Assembly: GCA_020638905.1 (NCBI GenBank)
Contig: JACKHP010000005.1
Span: forward strand, 124,001 to 188,000
Direction: 5' to 3'
Source of the DNA: Planctomycetota bacterium
Lineage (GTDB): Bacteria; Planctomycetota; B15-G4
DNA: 64,000 bases
Positions 43,905 through 52,563 of this stretch are shown here, one piece after another (position 1 is the stretch's first letter; each line of letters begins with the position of its first letter). Under the pieces are notes generated by a model. That model made no database searches and was not told the origin of the DNA. It worked only from the letters and a program-made list of their open reading frames with translations. A program made the translations under genes and the position numbers.

Positions 43905-46280
43905 ATGACACTCGCTCCGCTCGAGGCCGGCGCGCTGCGCTGGCGTTGCGACCCGTCGGCGTTCGAGTTCGACGACACGCGCCAGGCCATGCCGGTCGAG
44001 GGCATCGTGGGACAGGACCGCGCCGTCGAAGCGCTGCGCTTCGGACTCGAGACGCGCGCGCCGGGCCACAACGTGTTCGTGCGCGGGCTCTCCGGCACGG
44101 GACGCCTGACGCTCGTCCGGCGCCTGCTCGAGTCGATCCTGCCGGCGTGCCCGCTCGCGCCCGACCACTGCTACGTGCGCAACTTCGCGCGCCCCGAGGC
44201 GCCCCGGCTGGTGACGCTCTCGCGCGGACGCGGGCCGGGCTTCCGGCAGCGCATGTCGCGCTTCGTGGCGTTCCTCGGCGAGCGCTTCGCCCCCTCGCTC
44301 GACACGCCCGCGCTGCGCTCCCGGCGCGCGAAACTCGAGCGCGAGCTGCACGAGGCGATGGACGCGCTCGTCGAGCCCTTCGAGGCGGCGCTCAAGGAGC
44401 GCGGCCTCACGGTCCGCCAGGTCCAGGTCGACGGCGCCACGATGCCGGCCGTGCTGCCGCTCGTCGACGGACGTCCCGTGGCCCCCGACGAATTCGAGGC
44501 GCTGCGCACGTCGGGGCGCATCGACGACGCCGAGGCCGAACGCATCGAGCACGAGATCCTGGCCTCGAACGAGCGCCTGGCCGACGTCTCCTCGCGCATG
44601 GAGGCGTTGCGCACGAACCACCGCACCGAGGTCACCGCGCTGCTCGTCGACGAGGGCCGCGCGCTGCTCGGGCGCGTGCTGGGCGAGATCCGCGCCGAGT
44701 ACCCGTCGGCGGCGGTGGGCGCCTTCCTCGACGAGGTCGCCGACGACGTGCTCACGCGACGCATCCACGAGGGACGCGACGGCAGCGACGACGGACCGCG
44801 CTACGAGGTCGCCGTGGTCGCCTCGCACGGCGAGCAGGACGCCTGCGCCGTCGTCGTCGAGAACGCACCGCTGCTCGAGCGCCTGGTGGGCGCCATCCAG
44901 GACACGCGGCTCGAGCAGGAGCGGCGCCTGCCGGCGCACCTCGCCGTGGTCGGCGGCTCGCTGCTGCGCGCCGACGGAGGCTACCTCGTGATCGAGGCGA
45001 AGGAGCTGCTCGAGCAGCGACCGGCCTGGATGGCGCTGGTGCGCACGCTGCGCAGCGGCCAGCTCGAGATCGGCACGTCGGGCGAGTCGGGACTGCTGCC
45101 CACGCCCGCCGTGACGCCCGAACCGATCCCGCTCGACGTGAAGGTCGTGCTCATCGGCGACCCGGGACTGTACGAGATGGCGAGCGCCTTCGACCGCGAC
45201 TTCGACGACCTGTTCAAGGTCGTCGCCGACTTCGAGGCGACCATCCCGCGCGACGCGCAGGGCCTCCTGCTCTACGCCGGCGTGCTCGCGCGCCTGCAGC
45301 GCGACGAGCACCTGCCGCCGCTGCACCGCACCGCCGTGGCCGCCCTGGCCGAGGAGGGCGCGCGCCTGGCGCAACGCGCCTGCTGCCTCACGACGCGCTT
45401 CGGACGCGTCGCCGACCTCGCGCGCGAGGCGGCCTTCCTCGCTGCCCGCGACCCGGGCACGCAGGTCGTCACCGACGCGCACGTGCGCGAGGCGGTCGAG
45501 CGCGCGCACCGCCGCTCCGACGGCCCGTCGCGACGCTTCAACGAGTTCGTGCGGAACGGCGTCATCCTCGTGCGCACGCGGGGCGAGGCGGTCGGCGAGG
45601 CCAACGGACTCGCGGTGATCCACTCGGGCAACGTGAGCTTCGGCTTCCCGACGCGCATCACCGCCACGGCCGCGCCGGGCCAGGGCGGCGCGGTGAACAT
45701 CGAACGCGAGGCCGAGTTGTCGGGCTCGATCCACACCAAGGGCTTCTACATCCTGGGTGGACTGCTGCGGCGCCTGCTGCGCGCCGACCACCCGCTGGCG
45801 TTCGAGGGATCGGTCGCGTTCGAGCAGAGCTACGGCGGCATCGACGGCGACTCCGCCTCGGGCATCGAGATGTGCTGCCTGTTGAGCGCGCTCACCGAGG
45901 TGCCGCTGCGACAGGACCTCGCGATGACCGGCGCCATCGACCAGGTCGGGAACATCCTGCCCGTGGGCGCGGTGAACGAGAAGGTCGAGGGCTTCTTCGA
46001 CACCTGCGTGGTCACCGGGATGACCGGCACGCAGGGCGTGCTGGTGCCGGCCGCCAACGTGGCCGAGCTCATGCTGCGCGAGGACGTGGTCGCGGCCTGC
46101 GCCGCGGGACGCTTCGCCGTCCACGGGGTGACCACCATCCAGCAGGCGCTCGAGTTGCTCGCCGGCCGACCGGCGGGCGAGCGCGGCCCCGAGGGCAACT
46201 ACCCGCACGACTCGCTGCTCGGCCTCGCGGCCGCTCGGGCCCGGGCATTCTGGGAGGCCGCCGCGGGCACCGCGCAGTGA
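43905..46280 (+). CDS. ATP-independent Lon-like (LonC/LonB-type) protease
   Basis: A 791-residue protein of the Lon-related COG1067 group. The AAA-like part begins VEGIVGQDRAVEALRFGLET, followed by a Walker A loop reading GLSGTGRLT, with Arg in place of the invariant Lys; relatives with this change are known to hydrolyse ATP poorly or not at all. GGYLVIEAKELLEQRPAWMALVRTLRSGQLEIG is the family's Walker B-like segment. The C-terminal Lon protease domain carries the dyad: Ser650 in YGGIDGDSASGIEMCCLLSAL and Lys693 in AVNEKVEGFFDTC, so proteolysis should work. It has an ATG with GGGAGG upstream, and no membrane helices. Confidence 0.95.
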   Translation: MTLAPLEAGALRWRCDPSAFEFDDTRQAMPVEGIVGQDRAVEALRFGLETRAPGHNVFVRGLSGTGRLTLVRRLLESILPACPLAPDHCYVRNFARPEAPRLVTLSRGRGPGFRQRMSRFVAFLGERFAPSLDTPALRSRRAKLERELHEAMDALVEPFEAALKERGLTVRQVQVDGATMPAVLPLVDGRPVAPDEFEALRTSGRIDDAEAERIEHEILASNERLADVSSRMEALRTNHRTEVTALLVDEGRALLGRVLGEIRAEYPSAAVGAFLDEVADDVLTRRIHEGRDGSDDGPRYEVAVVASHGEQDACAVVVENAPLLERLVGAIQDTRLEQERRLPAHLAVVGGSLLRADGGYLVIEAKELLEQRPAWMALVRTLRSGQLEIGTSGESGLLPTPAVTPEPIPLDVKVVLIGDPGLYEMASAFDRDFDDLFKVVADFEATIPRDAQGLLLYAGVLARLQRDEHLPPLHRTAVAALAEEGARLAQRACCLTTRFGRVADLAREAAFLAARDPGTQVVTDAHVREAVERAHRRSDGPSRRFNEFVRNGVILVRTRGEAVGEANGLAVIHSGNVSFGFPTRITATAAPGQGGAVNIEREAELSGSIHTKGFYILGGLLRRLLRADHPLAFEGSVAFEQSYGGIDGDSASGIEMCCLLSALTEVPLRQDLAMTGAIDQVGNILPVGAVNEKVEGFFDTCVVTGMTGTQGVLVPAANVAELMLREDVVAACAAGRFAVHGVTTIQQALELLAGRPAGERGPEGNYPHDSLLGLAAARARAFWEAAAGTAQ

Positions 46281-46358
46281 GCGCCTCGCAACCGACCGCA
46301 GACCCACGCGGTGAGGCGGCGAGTGGGAAGCATGCCCGCTGCCCGACCGGCGATCCGC

Positions 46359-46367
46359 TGGTAGACT
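46359..46367 (+). promoter_or_regulatory. Extended -10 promoter for the sulfatase gene
   Basis: TGGTAGACT (TGnTAnnnT) lies 24 nt before the sulfatase ATG at 46392, with GGAG between. Confidence 0.4.
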
Positions 46368-46391
46368 CCCTGCGCACCCCGGAGCCTCACC

Positions 46392-47771
46392 ATGTCCGCC
46401 CGCCTGCTCGTGGCCTCCGTGGCCGTGGCGTTCAGCCTGGCGCGCGCCGCGATGGCCGCCGACGTCGTCCACCCGAACGTCCTGTTCATCCTGGCCGACG
46501 ACGTGGGCGCCGACCGCATCGCGGCCTACGGCGAGGTCCCGGTGCCGGCCAAGACCCCGAACCTCGACGGCCTCGCCGCGAACGGGGTGATCTTCCGCCA
46601 CGCCTGGGCGATGCCGGTCTGCAGCCCGTCGCGCGCCACCGCGCTCACGGGTCGCCACGGCTTCCACACCGGCATCGGCTGGAACATCACCTTCGACGGC
46701 ACGGGTTCGGCGATCCCCGAGGCGGGCACGGCCGGCCTCGAGGAGGACGAGCACTTCCTGCCGCGCATGCTGCAGAGCGCCGGCTACCACTCCGCAGCCA
46801 TCGGCAAGTGGCACATGGCCACCATCGACGGCGGCGGATACCAGCAGCCGATCCGCACGGGCTTCGAACTCCACTCGGGCGCCATCGTGCTGGGCGGGTA
46901 CGGCGGTTGGACCAAGAACGTGGCCAACGCCTGGGGCGCCACGCAGGTCCAGGAGACGAAGTACTCCGTGAGCGTGAACGTCGACGATGCGTTGCGCTTC
47001 ATCGGACACGAAGGCGACGCGCCGTGGTTCGTGTGGCTCGCGCCGCTCGCGGCGCACAACCCGCTCCACGAGCCTCCGGCCGAACTCCTCTCGCGCGAGA
47101 CGCAGGCCTTGATCGCCTCGGGCAACGCCACCGATCCCGATCTGCACCGGGCCATGGTCGAGGCCCTCGACACGGAGATCGGACGGCTGTTGGCCGGCAT
47201 CGACCCCGCCGTGCTCGCGAAGACCCTGATCATCTTCATGGCCGACAACGGCACCCAGGAGGACGGCATCGAGGAGCCCGTGGTCGTCGCGAACGCGAAG
47301 GGCAGCCTCTACGAGGGCGGCATCCGCGTGCCGCTCATCATCTCGGGACCGGGCGTGGTGCAGCCCGGTCGCGCCGTCGACGCCCTGGCCTGCTCGGTGG
47401 ACATCTACGCCACGGTGCTCGACGCGGCCGGCGTGGCGCTGCCCACGTCCGTGCCGATCGACGGGCGCAGTCTCATGCCCCTGCTCGCCGATCCCGACGC
47501 GGCGCCGGTGCGCCGCTTCGCCTACGCCGAGAAGTTCCGGCCCAACGGCTTCGCCACGAAGACGATGCACAGGCGCACCATCCGCGACGCGCGCTTCAAG
47601 CTGCTGCAGACCCTGGTGCCGATCAGCGCGTCGCCGAACAAGCTGTTCGACCTGCAGGCCGATCCGCTCGAGTCGCACGACATGCTGGCGGAAGGCGCTC
47701 CGCCGCTCGACCCCGACCAGCAGGCGGCGTTCGACGCGCTGCTCGCGGCTCTCGCCGAGACCGACGGCTGA
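46392..47771 (+). CDS. Exported arylsulfatase-type sulfatase
   Basis: A type I sulfatase that hydrolyses sulfate esters and needs formylglycine formation at its active-site Cys. The 459-residue product has a signal peptide (LLVASVAVAFSLARAAMA), metal ligands VLFILADDVGADR, the formylglycine motif CSPSRATALTGR with Cys77, AIGKWHM, and FMADNGTQEDG. Everything catalytic is present. The C-terminus has the family's HDMLAEGAPPLDPDQQ-like end. No sulfatase-maturing enzyme is in the window. It stands alone, converging on the CHAT gene. Confidence 0.95.
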   Translation: MSARLLVASVAVAFSLARAAMAADVVHPNVLFILADDVGADRIAAYGEVPVPAKTPNLDGLAANGVIFRHAWAMPVCSPSRATALTGRHGFHTGIGWNITFDGTGSAIPEAGTAGLEEDEHFLPRMLQSAGYHSAAIGKWHMATIDGGGYQQPIRTGFELHSGAIVLGGYGGWTKNVANAWGATQVQETKYSVSVNVDDALRFIGHEGDAPWFVWLAPLAAHNPLHEPPAELLSRETQALIASGNATDPDLHRAMVEALDTEIGRLLAGIDPAVLAKTLIIFMADNGTQEDGIEEPVVVANAKGSLYEGGIRVPLIISGPGVVQPGRAVDALACSVDIYATVLDAAGVALPTSVPIDGRSLMPLLADPDAAPVRRFAYAEKFRPNGFATKTMHRRTIRDARFKLLQTLVPISASPNKLFDLQADPLESHDMLAEGAPPLDPDQQAAFDALLAALAETDG

Positions 47772-47774
47772 CCC

Positions 47775-47786
47775 CGGGACGTCCCG
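47775..47786. terminator. Palindrome between convergent sulfatase and CHAT genes
   Basis: CGGGAC-GTCCCG is a perfect 12-bp palindrome in the 46-nt gap between the two stop codons. It may act in both directions; weak. Confidence 0.3.
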
Positions 47787-47817
47787 CGTCGTACGCCGCG
47801 CTCGCGCGCGCGGCCCG

Positions 47818-49221
47818 TCAGCGTCCGAGGCGTTCGACGAGCGCGCGCACCACCGCCACGTCGGGCAGCGTCTCGGGCGGCTCGGACGGCGCCATGCCCG
47901 CGGCCGCGGCCAGCGCCGAGACGACCAGCCGCGCCTGGCGCTGCTCGCGCTGGGTCGCCTGGGGCGACATCCAGCGCTCGAGCAACGTGAGCTCGCGCGC
48001 CACGGCGGGGATCACCGAGCGGTCGCCCAGCCGCAGCAGCATCGTGGCCGCCAGCAGCCTCGCCGCCGCGTCGGACGAGAAGAGCTCGTCGCGATACTTG
48101 GCCTGCAGGCCGTCGAGCACATCGAGGTCGGCGAAGGTCAGGTTGGACGGCTCGGTCGCACGCCAGGTCGGGTCGCCGTAGAGCAGGTGTCCGGCCCACA
48201 GCAGACCGTCGCTGCCGTGCCGGCGCGCGAGTGCGTCGCGGGCGGCGGACATCGACGCGCCGATGGTCTCCTGCGCGCACAGCGCCCGGTGGAAGGTCGT
48301 CGCGAACGTGCGCGCGACCTCGTCGCGCACCTCCCACAGCGTGCCCACCACGTGCCGCACGCCGGCCAGCAGGAAGGCCGACGCGAGGTCGGTCGCCTCG
48401 ACCAGCGGATCGGCGCCGGCGGCCAGCGCGGCCGTGGCGTCGGCCGAGCCGCAGGCGTTCAGGACCACGAGTCCGGGGAAGTCGACGCGTCCCTTGAGCT
48501 GGGCCACGAGGCGCGTGGTGAACGGACCGTCGGCGAGGCGCAGCTGCGCCTCGCCCGTGCGGCGCACGAAGTCGGCGTGCCCCGCGTAGTGCAGGATGTC
48601 GTGGCGCATCAGCTCGTCGCGGAAGACGCGCAGCGTGACCTTGCCCACGAGCATCGTGACCGAGCCGATGCCGGGCGCGTCCTCGAGCAGCTCGGCCACC
48701 TCTTCGGCCTCGGCTCGCGCGCCCGGCAGGTCGCCCGACGGATCGGCCACGACGAGCGCCGAGAGCGGTCCCTCCATGCGGCGCTGCATCGGCGCGGGAC
48801 CGCGCTCGCCCTCGACCGACACGAGCCGTCCGATGCGGAAGCGCTGGCCCAGGAACTCGTCGCCGTCGTGCAGCAGCTCCCACGGGATGCCGACCAGCGG
48901 ACGGTCGAGGTGCAGCACGAGGTTGCGCCCGGCCGCCTCCTGCAGCTTCTCCTTCAGGAACGCCGGGACGAGATCGAGGTAGATCGCCTGCCCCGCCGAG
49001 ACGAGCTCGTCGAACAGGCCGTGCTCGCCCGCGTTGGCGCGCGCCAGGATCGAGAGCACCTCGCGCGCGCGGTCGCGCACCAGCCCCGAGTGGAACGGGC
49101 AGATGCGCGAGGTCTTGATGGTGCTCTCGAGCGCCGAGCCCTCCTTGAAGGGCGTGACCCGGATGCTGTCCTCGTTCTGCCAGAGGACCTGCAGCGTGAC
49201 CTTGGGTTCGTGCAAGCTCAT
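47818..49221 (-). CDS. CHAT-domain (caspase-like) protein with helical C-terminal region
   Basis: A 467-residue protein. Residues about 100-365 form a CHAT domain (caspase/gingipain-like cysteine peptidase): LVLHLDRPLVGIPWELLHDG is the usual entry strand, the catalytic His is H215 in ILHYAGHADF, and the catalytic Cys is C257 in GLVVLNACGSADATAA. ASAFLLAGVRHVVGTLWEV and GHLLYGDPTWR close the fold. Both catalytic residues are present. The last 100 residues (DLDVLDGLQAKYRDELFSSD onward) are helical, possibly an interaction module. No signal peptide, so it is cytosolic. CHAT proteins act as proteases in toxin, CRISPR and cell-death circuits as well as ordinary roles. No partner gene is obvious nearby: the next upstream gene on this strand is an exported propeller protein. 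Confidence 0.9.
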   Translation of the reverse strand: MSLHEPKVTLQVLWQNEDSIRVTPFKEGSALESTIKTSRICPFHSGLVRDRAREVLSILARANAGEHGLFDELVSAGQAIYLDLVPAFLKEKLQEAAGRNLVLHLDRPLVGIPWELLHDGDEFLGQRFRIGRLVSVEGERGPAPMQRRMEGPLSALVVADPSGDLPGARAEAEEVAELLEDAPGIGSVTMLVGKVTLRVFRDELMRHDILHYAGHADFVRRTGEAQLRLADGPFTTRLVAQLKGRVDFPGLVVLNACGSADATAALAAGADPLVEATDLASAFLLAGVRHVVGTLWEVRDEVARTFATTFHRALCAQETIGASMSAARDALARRHGSDGLLWAGHLLYGDPTWRATEPSNLTFADLDVLDGLQAKYRDELFSSDAAARLLAATMLLRLGDRSVIPAVARELTLLERWMSPQATQREQRQARLVVSALAAAAGMAPSEPPETLPDVAVVRALVERLGR

Positions 49222-49342
49222 GGACGAGGGCCGATCTCGCGTCGCGTCACTCCGGGCCGGCCATCATGCCGCACGGCGCGGCGCGTCGACCAGCCGCCAC
49301 GGACGATCGGCGCCGACTTCCGCTGACGCACCCGCGACCGGG

Positions 49343-50779
49343 CTACGGGACGATCGCGAACGACGTGCCGGGCAGGGCGTTCACGCCGGGCAGCGGCTCG
49401 ACGCGCGCCTCGTCGACGATCAGCCGCTGCAGCGAGCCGTCGTCGCCGATCAGCACCGCGAGCGCGTGCCCGCCGGTCACCATGCGCGAGGCCCCGGGCA
49501 CGTCGGCGACGAGCAGGCTCGCGCCGAGCAGCGCGTCCCAGCGCAGGACGTCGCGGGTCTCGGCGCGCGCCACGAGCAGCAACGCCCCGCCGGGGACGGC
49601 CGCCACGTCGAGCAGCTCGCCGTCGAGGGTGCTGACGGCCTCGGGCACGCCGCGCACGAGGCGCTCGAGCGTGGTTCCCGAGCGCGGCAGCACGAGCACC
49701 GAGTCGTCGTCGAGCGGCACGAGCCGCTCGGGGTCGGACGCCAGCAGCTCGGTGCGCAACTGTCCGCTGGAGAGGTCGAAGACGGTCAGCGTGCCCGCGC
49801 GGCCGTCGAGCCGACGCGTGGCGACGAGCAACTGCCCGGCGTGCACGAGCACGTCGACCACGCCGTGGTCGCCGGGCGCGCCGACCGGCATCGGACGCCG
49901 GTCGCGTCCCGTGACGAGGTCGATCTCGCGCACGATGAGGTCGTCCTCGGCGACGAAGGCGGTCTGGCCGTCGGGCGTCACGGCCCAGCGTCGGCCGCTC
50001 ACGGCCTGTCCCATGGGCGAGAGCTGGAGCGGCTCGGCGGCGTCGTCGACGAACAGCAGCCGTCCGGCCGGGGCGAAGGGCTCGCCGTCTGGCGTGACGA
50101 GCACGAAGCGCGGACCGCTGTCGCGCTCACGCGCCAGGTCGTCACTCGACGGATCGAAGCGCGTCACCGCGAGCGGGGCGCTGCCCCAGCGCGACGCGGG
50201 CCACTCTTCGAGGCGTCCGTCGTCGCGCAGCACGTAGCCCAGCAGGCCGTCGGCCGAGAGCGCCGCGTCGGAGAGGCCACCCGCACCCGGCAGGTCGGGC
50301 GACAGCACGCTGCCGTCGCGCAGGTCGATGCGCACGATGCCGGACGCCGCGGGCAGCAGCAGCATCGGCGGCTGCACGAGCAGCCGGAACTCGGCCGAAC
50401 GTCCGTCGGACGCGTCTTCGACGCGCATGCCGATCATGCGTCCCACGTCGTCGGCGTCGTCGAGGGCCACGCCGAACGAGAGCAGGCCCAGGGGATCGGC
50501 GCGTCCGACCCAGGTCGCCATGCCCTCTCCGTCGGGCGTGGTGACCGGCGCGTCGAACAGCGTCACGAGCGCCGAGAAGAGCGAGGGCGGCGCCTCGGAC
50601 GGCCGGTCGAGCTGGATCACCACCGACCCGTCGGGCGCGAGGCCGGCCACCTGCACGAAGAGCGTGCCGCCCGCCTCGGGGAAGCTGTGGCGCGCGAACA
50701 GCCCGCCATCCTGGCCTTGCGCCGGGACCGCCAGCCACGCGGTCAGCACGGCGGCGGCGAGCAGCTCTCCCATTCGCAT
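49343..50779 (-). CDS. Exported beta-propeller-like protein
   Basis: A 478-residue protein with a signal peptide (LLAAAVLTAWLAVPAQGQ). It starts with an Ig-like segment (LFVQVAGLAPDGSVVIQLDR; EFRLLVQPPMLLLPAASGIV). From about residue 150 it shows repeated short beta strands with Asp/Gly turns (VRIDLRDGSVLS, RWAVTPDGQTAFVAEDDLIV, VFDLSSGQLRTELL), as in WD40/YVTN-type propellers. No enzymatic motif. Probably periplasmic or surface-exposed. It is followed after 120 nt by the CHAT gene, but with no coupling. Confidence 0.8.
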   Translation of the reverse strand: MRMGELLAAAVLTAWLAVPAQGQDGGLFARHSFPEAGGTLFVQVAGLAPDGSVVIQLDRPSEAPPSLFSALVTLFDAPVTTPDGEGMATWVGRADPLGLLSFGVALDDADDVGRMIGMRVEDASDGRSAEFRLLVQPPMLLLPAASGIVRIDLRDGSVLSPDLPGAGGLSDAALSADGLLGYVLRDDGRLEEWPASRWGSAPLAVTRFDPSSDDLARERDSGPRFVLVTPDGEPFAPAGRLLFVDDAAEPLQLSPMGQAVSGRRWAVTPDGQTAFVAEDDLIVREIDLVTGRDRRPMPVGAPGDHGVVDVLVHAGQLLVATRRLDGRAGTLTVFDLSSGQLRTELLASDPERLVPLDDDSVLVLPRSGTTLERLVRGVPEAVSTLDGELLDVAAVPGGALLLVARAETRDVLRWDALLGASLLVADVPGASRMVTGGHALAVLIGDDGSLQRLIVDEARVEPLPGVNALPGTSFAIVP

Positions 50780-51018
50780 GGCGTGAGGATACCTTCCTCG
50801 GATGGATTCTGTGGGGTGGCCGTCGGGCGGGGGCCGCCGGACGTCATCGGTCGTCCGGACCCGACACCTGCAATCGACACCGCCCGCGGGGCCGGCGAAC
50901 GACCCCGGCAGACGCCGGGGCCGCCCCCCGGATCACGCCCGGCCGGTCTCCTGCGGGACGCTTCGCCGAGCGCCGGCTCGCCACCCGGGACGGCGCCCCG
51001 GGGGCGTCCCGCTGCGCG

Positions 51019-52560
51019 TCACGGGGCGAGCTTGTGCGGACGCTCGTCGGAGTCGGCCACCTCGGTCGCCAACCGGCTCACCAGGTCGACCACGCGCAGG
51101 ATCTTGTCGCGGTCGATCTTGTCGACGGTGTCGGTGGGCTGGTGGTAGTCGGCGTGCTCGCCGGCGAAGAAGAACACGACCGGGATGCCCGCGCGCGAGA
51201 AGTTCACGTGGTCGGAGCGGGTGTAGTACTCGTCGACCTTGCGCCGGTAGTCGCCCTCGCCCGAGAACCAGCCCACGTCGAGTCCCACCAGCGGTCCGAG
51301 CTCGACGGCCTGCTGCACCATCGTGTTGTAGTCGGGATGGTCGGCGCTGGGCGTGATGCCGATCGAGTGTCCGTCGTTGCGTCCGACCATGTCGGTGTTG
51401 ATGTCGGCCACCACGTCCTTCAGCTCGACCGTCGGGTGCTTCGTCCACCACTCGGAGCCGAGCAGGCCCTTCTCCTCGCCGGAGACGGTCATGAACAGGA
51501 TCGAGCGGCGCGGGCGCTCCTCGTGCGACATGAGCTCGGCCACGGTCATCAGCGCGGTCGTGCCCGACGCGTTGTCGTCGGCGCCGTTGTAGACGTCGCC
51601 CTCGGCGTTCGTGCCGACGTGGTCCATGTGCGCCGAGACGATCACGTACTCGTGCGAGAGCACGGGATCGCTGCCGGGCAGCACGCCGAGCACGTTCGCG
51701 CTGGTCAGCTGCTCGGCCACCACCGCCGCGCGCGCGTGCAGTGTCACGCCGGGAATCTCGAAGCCCCCGCTGCGAGCGCCGGACTCGTAGGCCGCCTTCA
51801 GCGCGGCCAGGTCCTCGCCGGCGGCGCCGAGCAGCGCCGACGCCACCTTCGTCTTCACGACGTAGCGCGGGAAGGGCGTCTCGGCGGCCTCGACGGCGTC
51901 GCCGCCCAGCACCATCGATCCACCGCGCATGCCGCCCGCCGTCCAGCGGAACGAACGGTCGTCGTCGGCGATCACGACGATCTCGCCCAGCGCGCCGTGC
52001 CGCCTCGCGACCTCGGACTTGGTGCGCCAGTTCGCCGCCGCGCGCAGGTCCTCCCGGTCGGCCGGCGCGCCGGAGAGCGTGAGCACGAAGCGGTCTTCGG
52101 TGTCGAGGCCGGCGTAGTCGTCGTAGCCGCCGTCGTCGGTCTCGATGCCGTACCCGGCGAAGACCACCGGCGCGCTCAGGTCGAAGCCCTCGGCTCCGTA
52201 GCCGCGCACGGCGTAGTCGTCGGCCGCCACGAACGGCTCGTGCGCCACGCCCTCGGGCTCGAACAGCGTGGCGTCGAGGTCGAGGTGCGTCCTGAGCAGC
52301 GGATAGTGCGCGAGGTAGCCGCCGTCGTCGCCCATGGGACGCAGCCCCAGGGTGCGGAACACCGAGGCCACGTACTGCGCGGTGATGCCGTCCTGCGGAC
52401 TGCCCGTGTCGCGCCCGGCCATCTCGTCGGACGCGAGGAAGGTGATGTGCGCGTCGACGCGCGGTCGCAGCGACTCGAGGAGCGCGACGTTGCTGCTCGC
52501 GGCGAGCGGGGCACTGCACGAGGCCGCCACGAGGGCGAAGGAGAGGAGCATCTTGCGCAC
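51019..52560 (-). CDS. Exported M28-family zinc aminopeptidase with PA domain
   Basis: A 513-residue exported metallopeptidase. After the signal (LLSFALVAASCSAPLAASS) comes an N-terminal helix-rich part with LESLRPRVDAHITFLASDEM, then a PA-type insert (VVFAGYGIETDDGGYDDY). The M28 core carries both zinc-site sets: VIVSAHMDHVG, NGADDNASGTTALM, FMTVSGEEKGLLGSEWW (catalytic and bridging Glu), DMVGRNDG and RSDHVNFSRAGIPVVFFF. It is predicted active, releasing N-terminal amino acids from peptides. The start is GTG 52560 (ATG 52551 is possible); the upstream propeller gene ends 3 nt before it. Confidence 0.93.
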   Translation of the reverse strand: MRKMLLSFALVAASCSAPLAASSNVALLESLRPRVDAHITFLASDEMAGRDTGSPQDGITAQYVASVFRTLGLRPMGDDGGYLAHYPLLRTHLDLDATLFEPEGVAHEPFVAADDYAVRGYGAEGFDLSAPVVFAGYGIETDDGGYDDYAGLDTEDRFVLTLSGAPADREDLRAAANWRTKSEVARRHGALGEIVVIADDDRSFRWTAGGMRGGSMVLGGDAVEAAETPFPRYVVKTKVASALLGAAGEDLAALKAAYESGARSGGFEIPGVTLHARAAVVAEQLTSANVLGVLPGSDPVLSHEYVIVSAHMDHVGTNAEGDVYNGADDNASGTTALMTVAELMSHEERPRRSILFMTVSGEEKGLLGSEWWTKHPTVELKDVVADINTDMVGRNDGHSIGITPSADHPDYNTMVQQAVELGPLVGLDVGWFSGEGDYRRKVDEYYTRSDHVNFSRAGIPVVFFFAGEHADYHQPTDTVDKIDRDKILRVVDLVSRLATEVADSDERPHKLAP

Positions 52561-52563
52561 GGC

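Noticed and set aside
43872..47678. Very long minus-strand open frame across the Lon-like and sulfatase genes
   Set aside because: Both plus-strand genes have complete catalytic motifs and Shine-Dalgarno sites; the antisense frame has none and runs straight through their gap.
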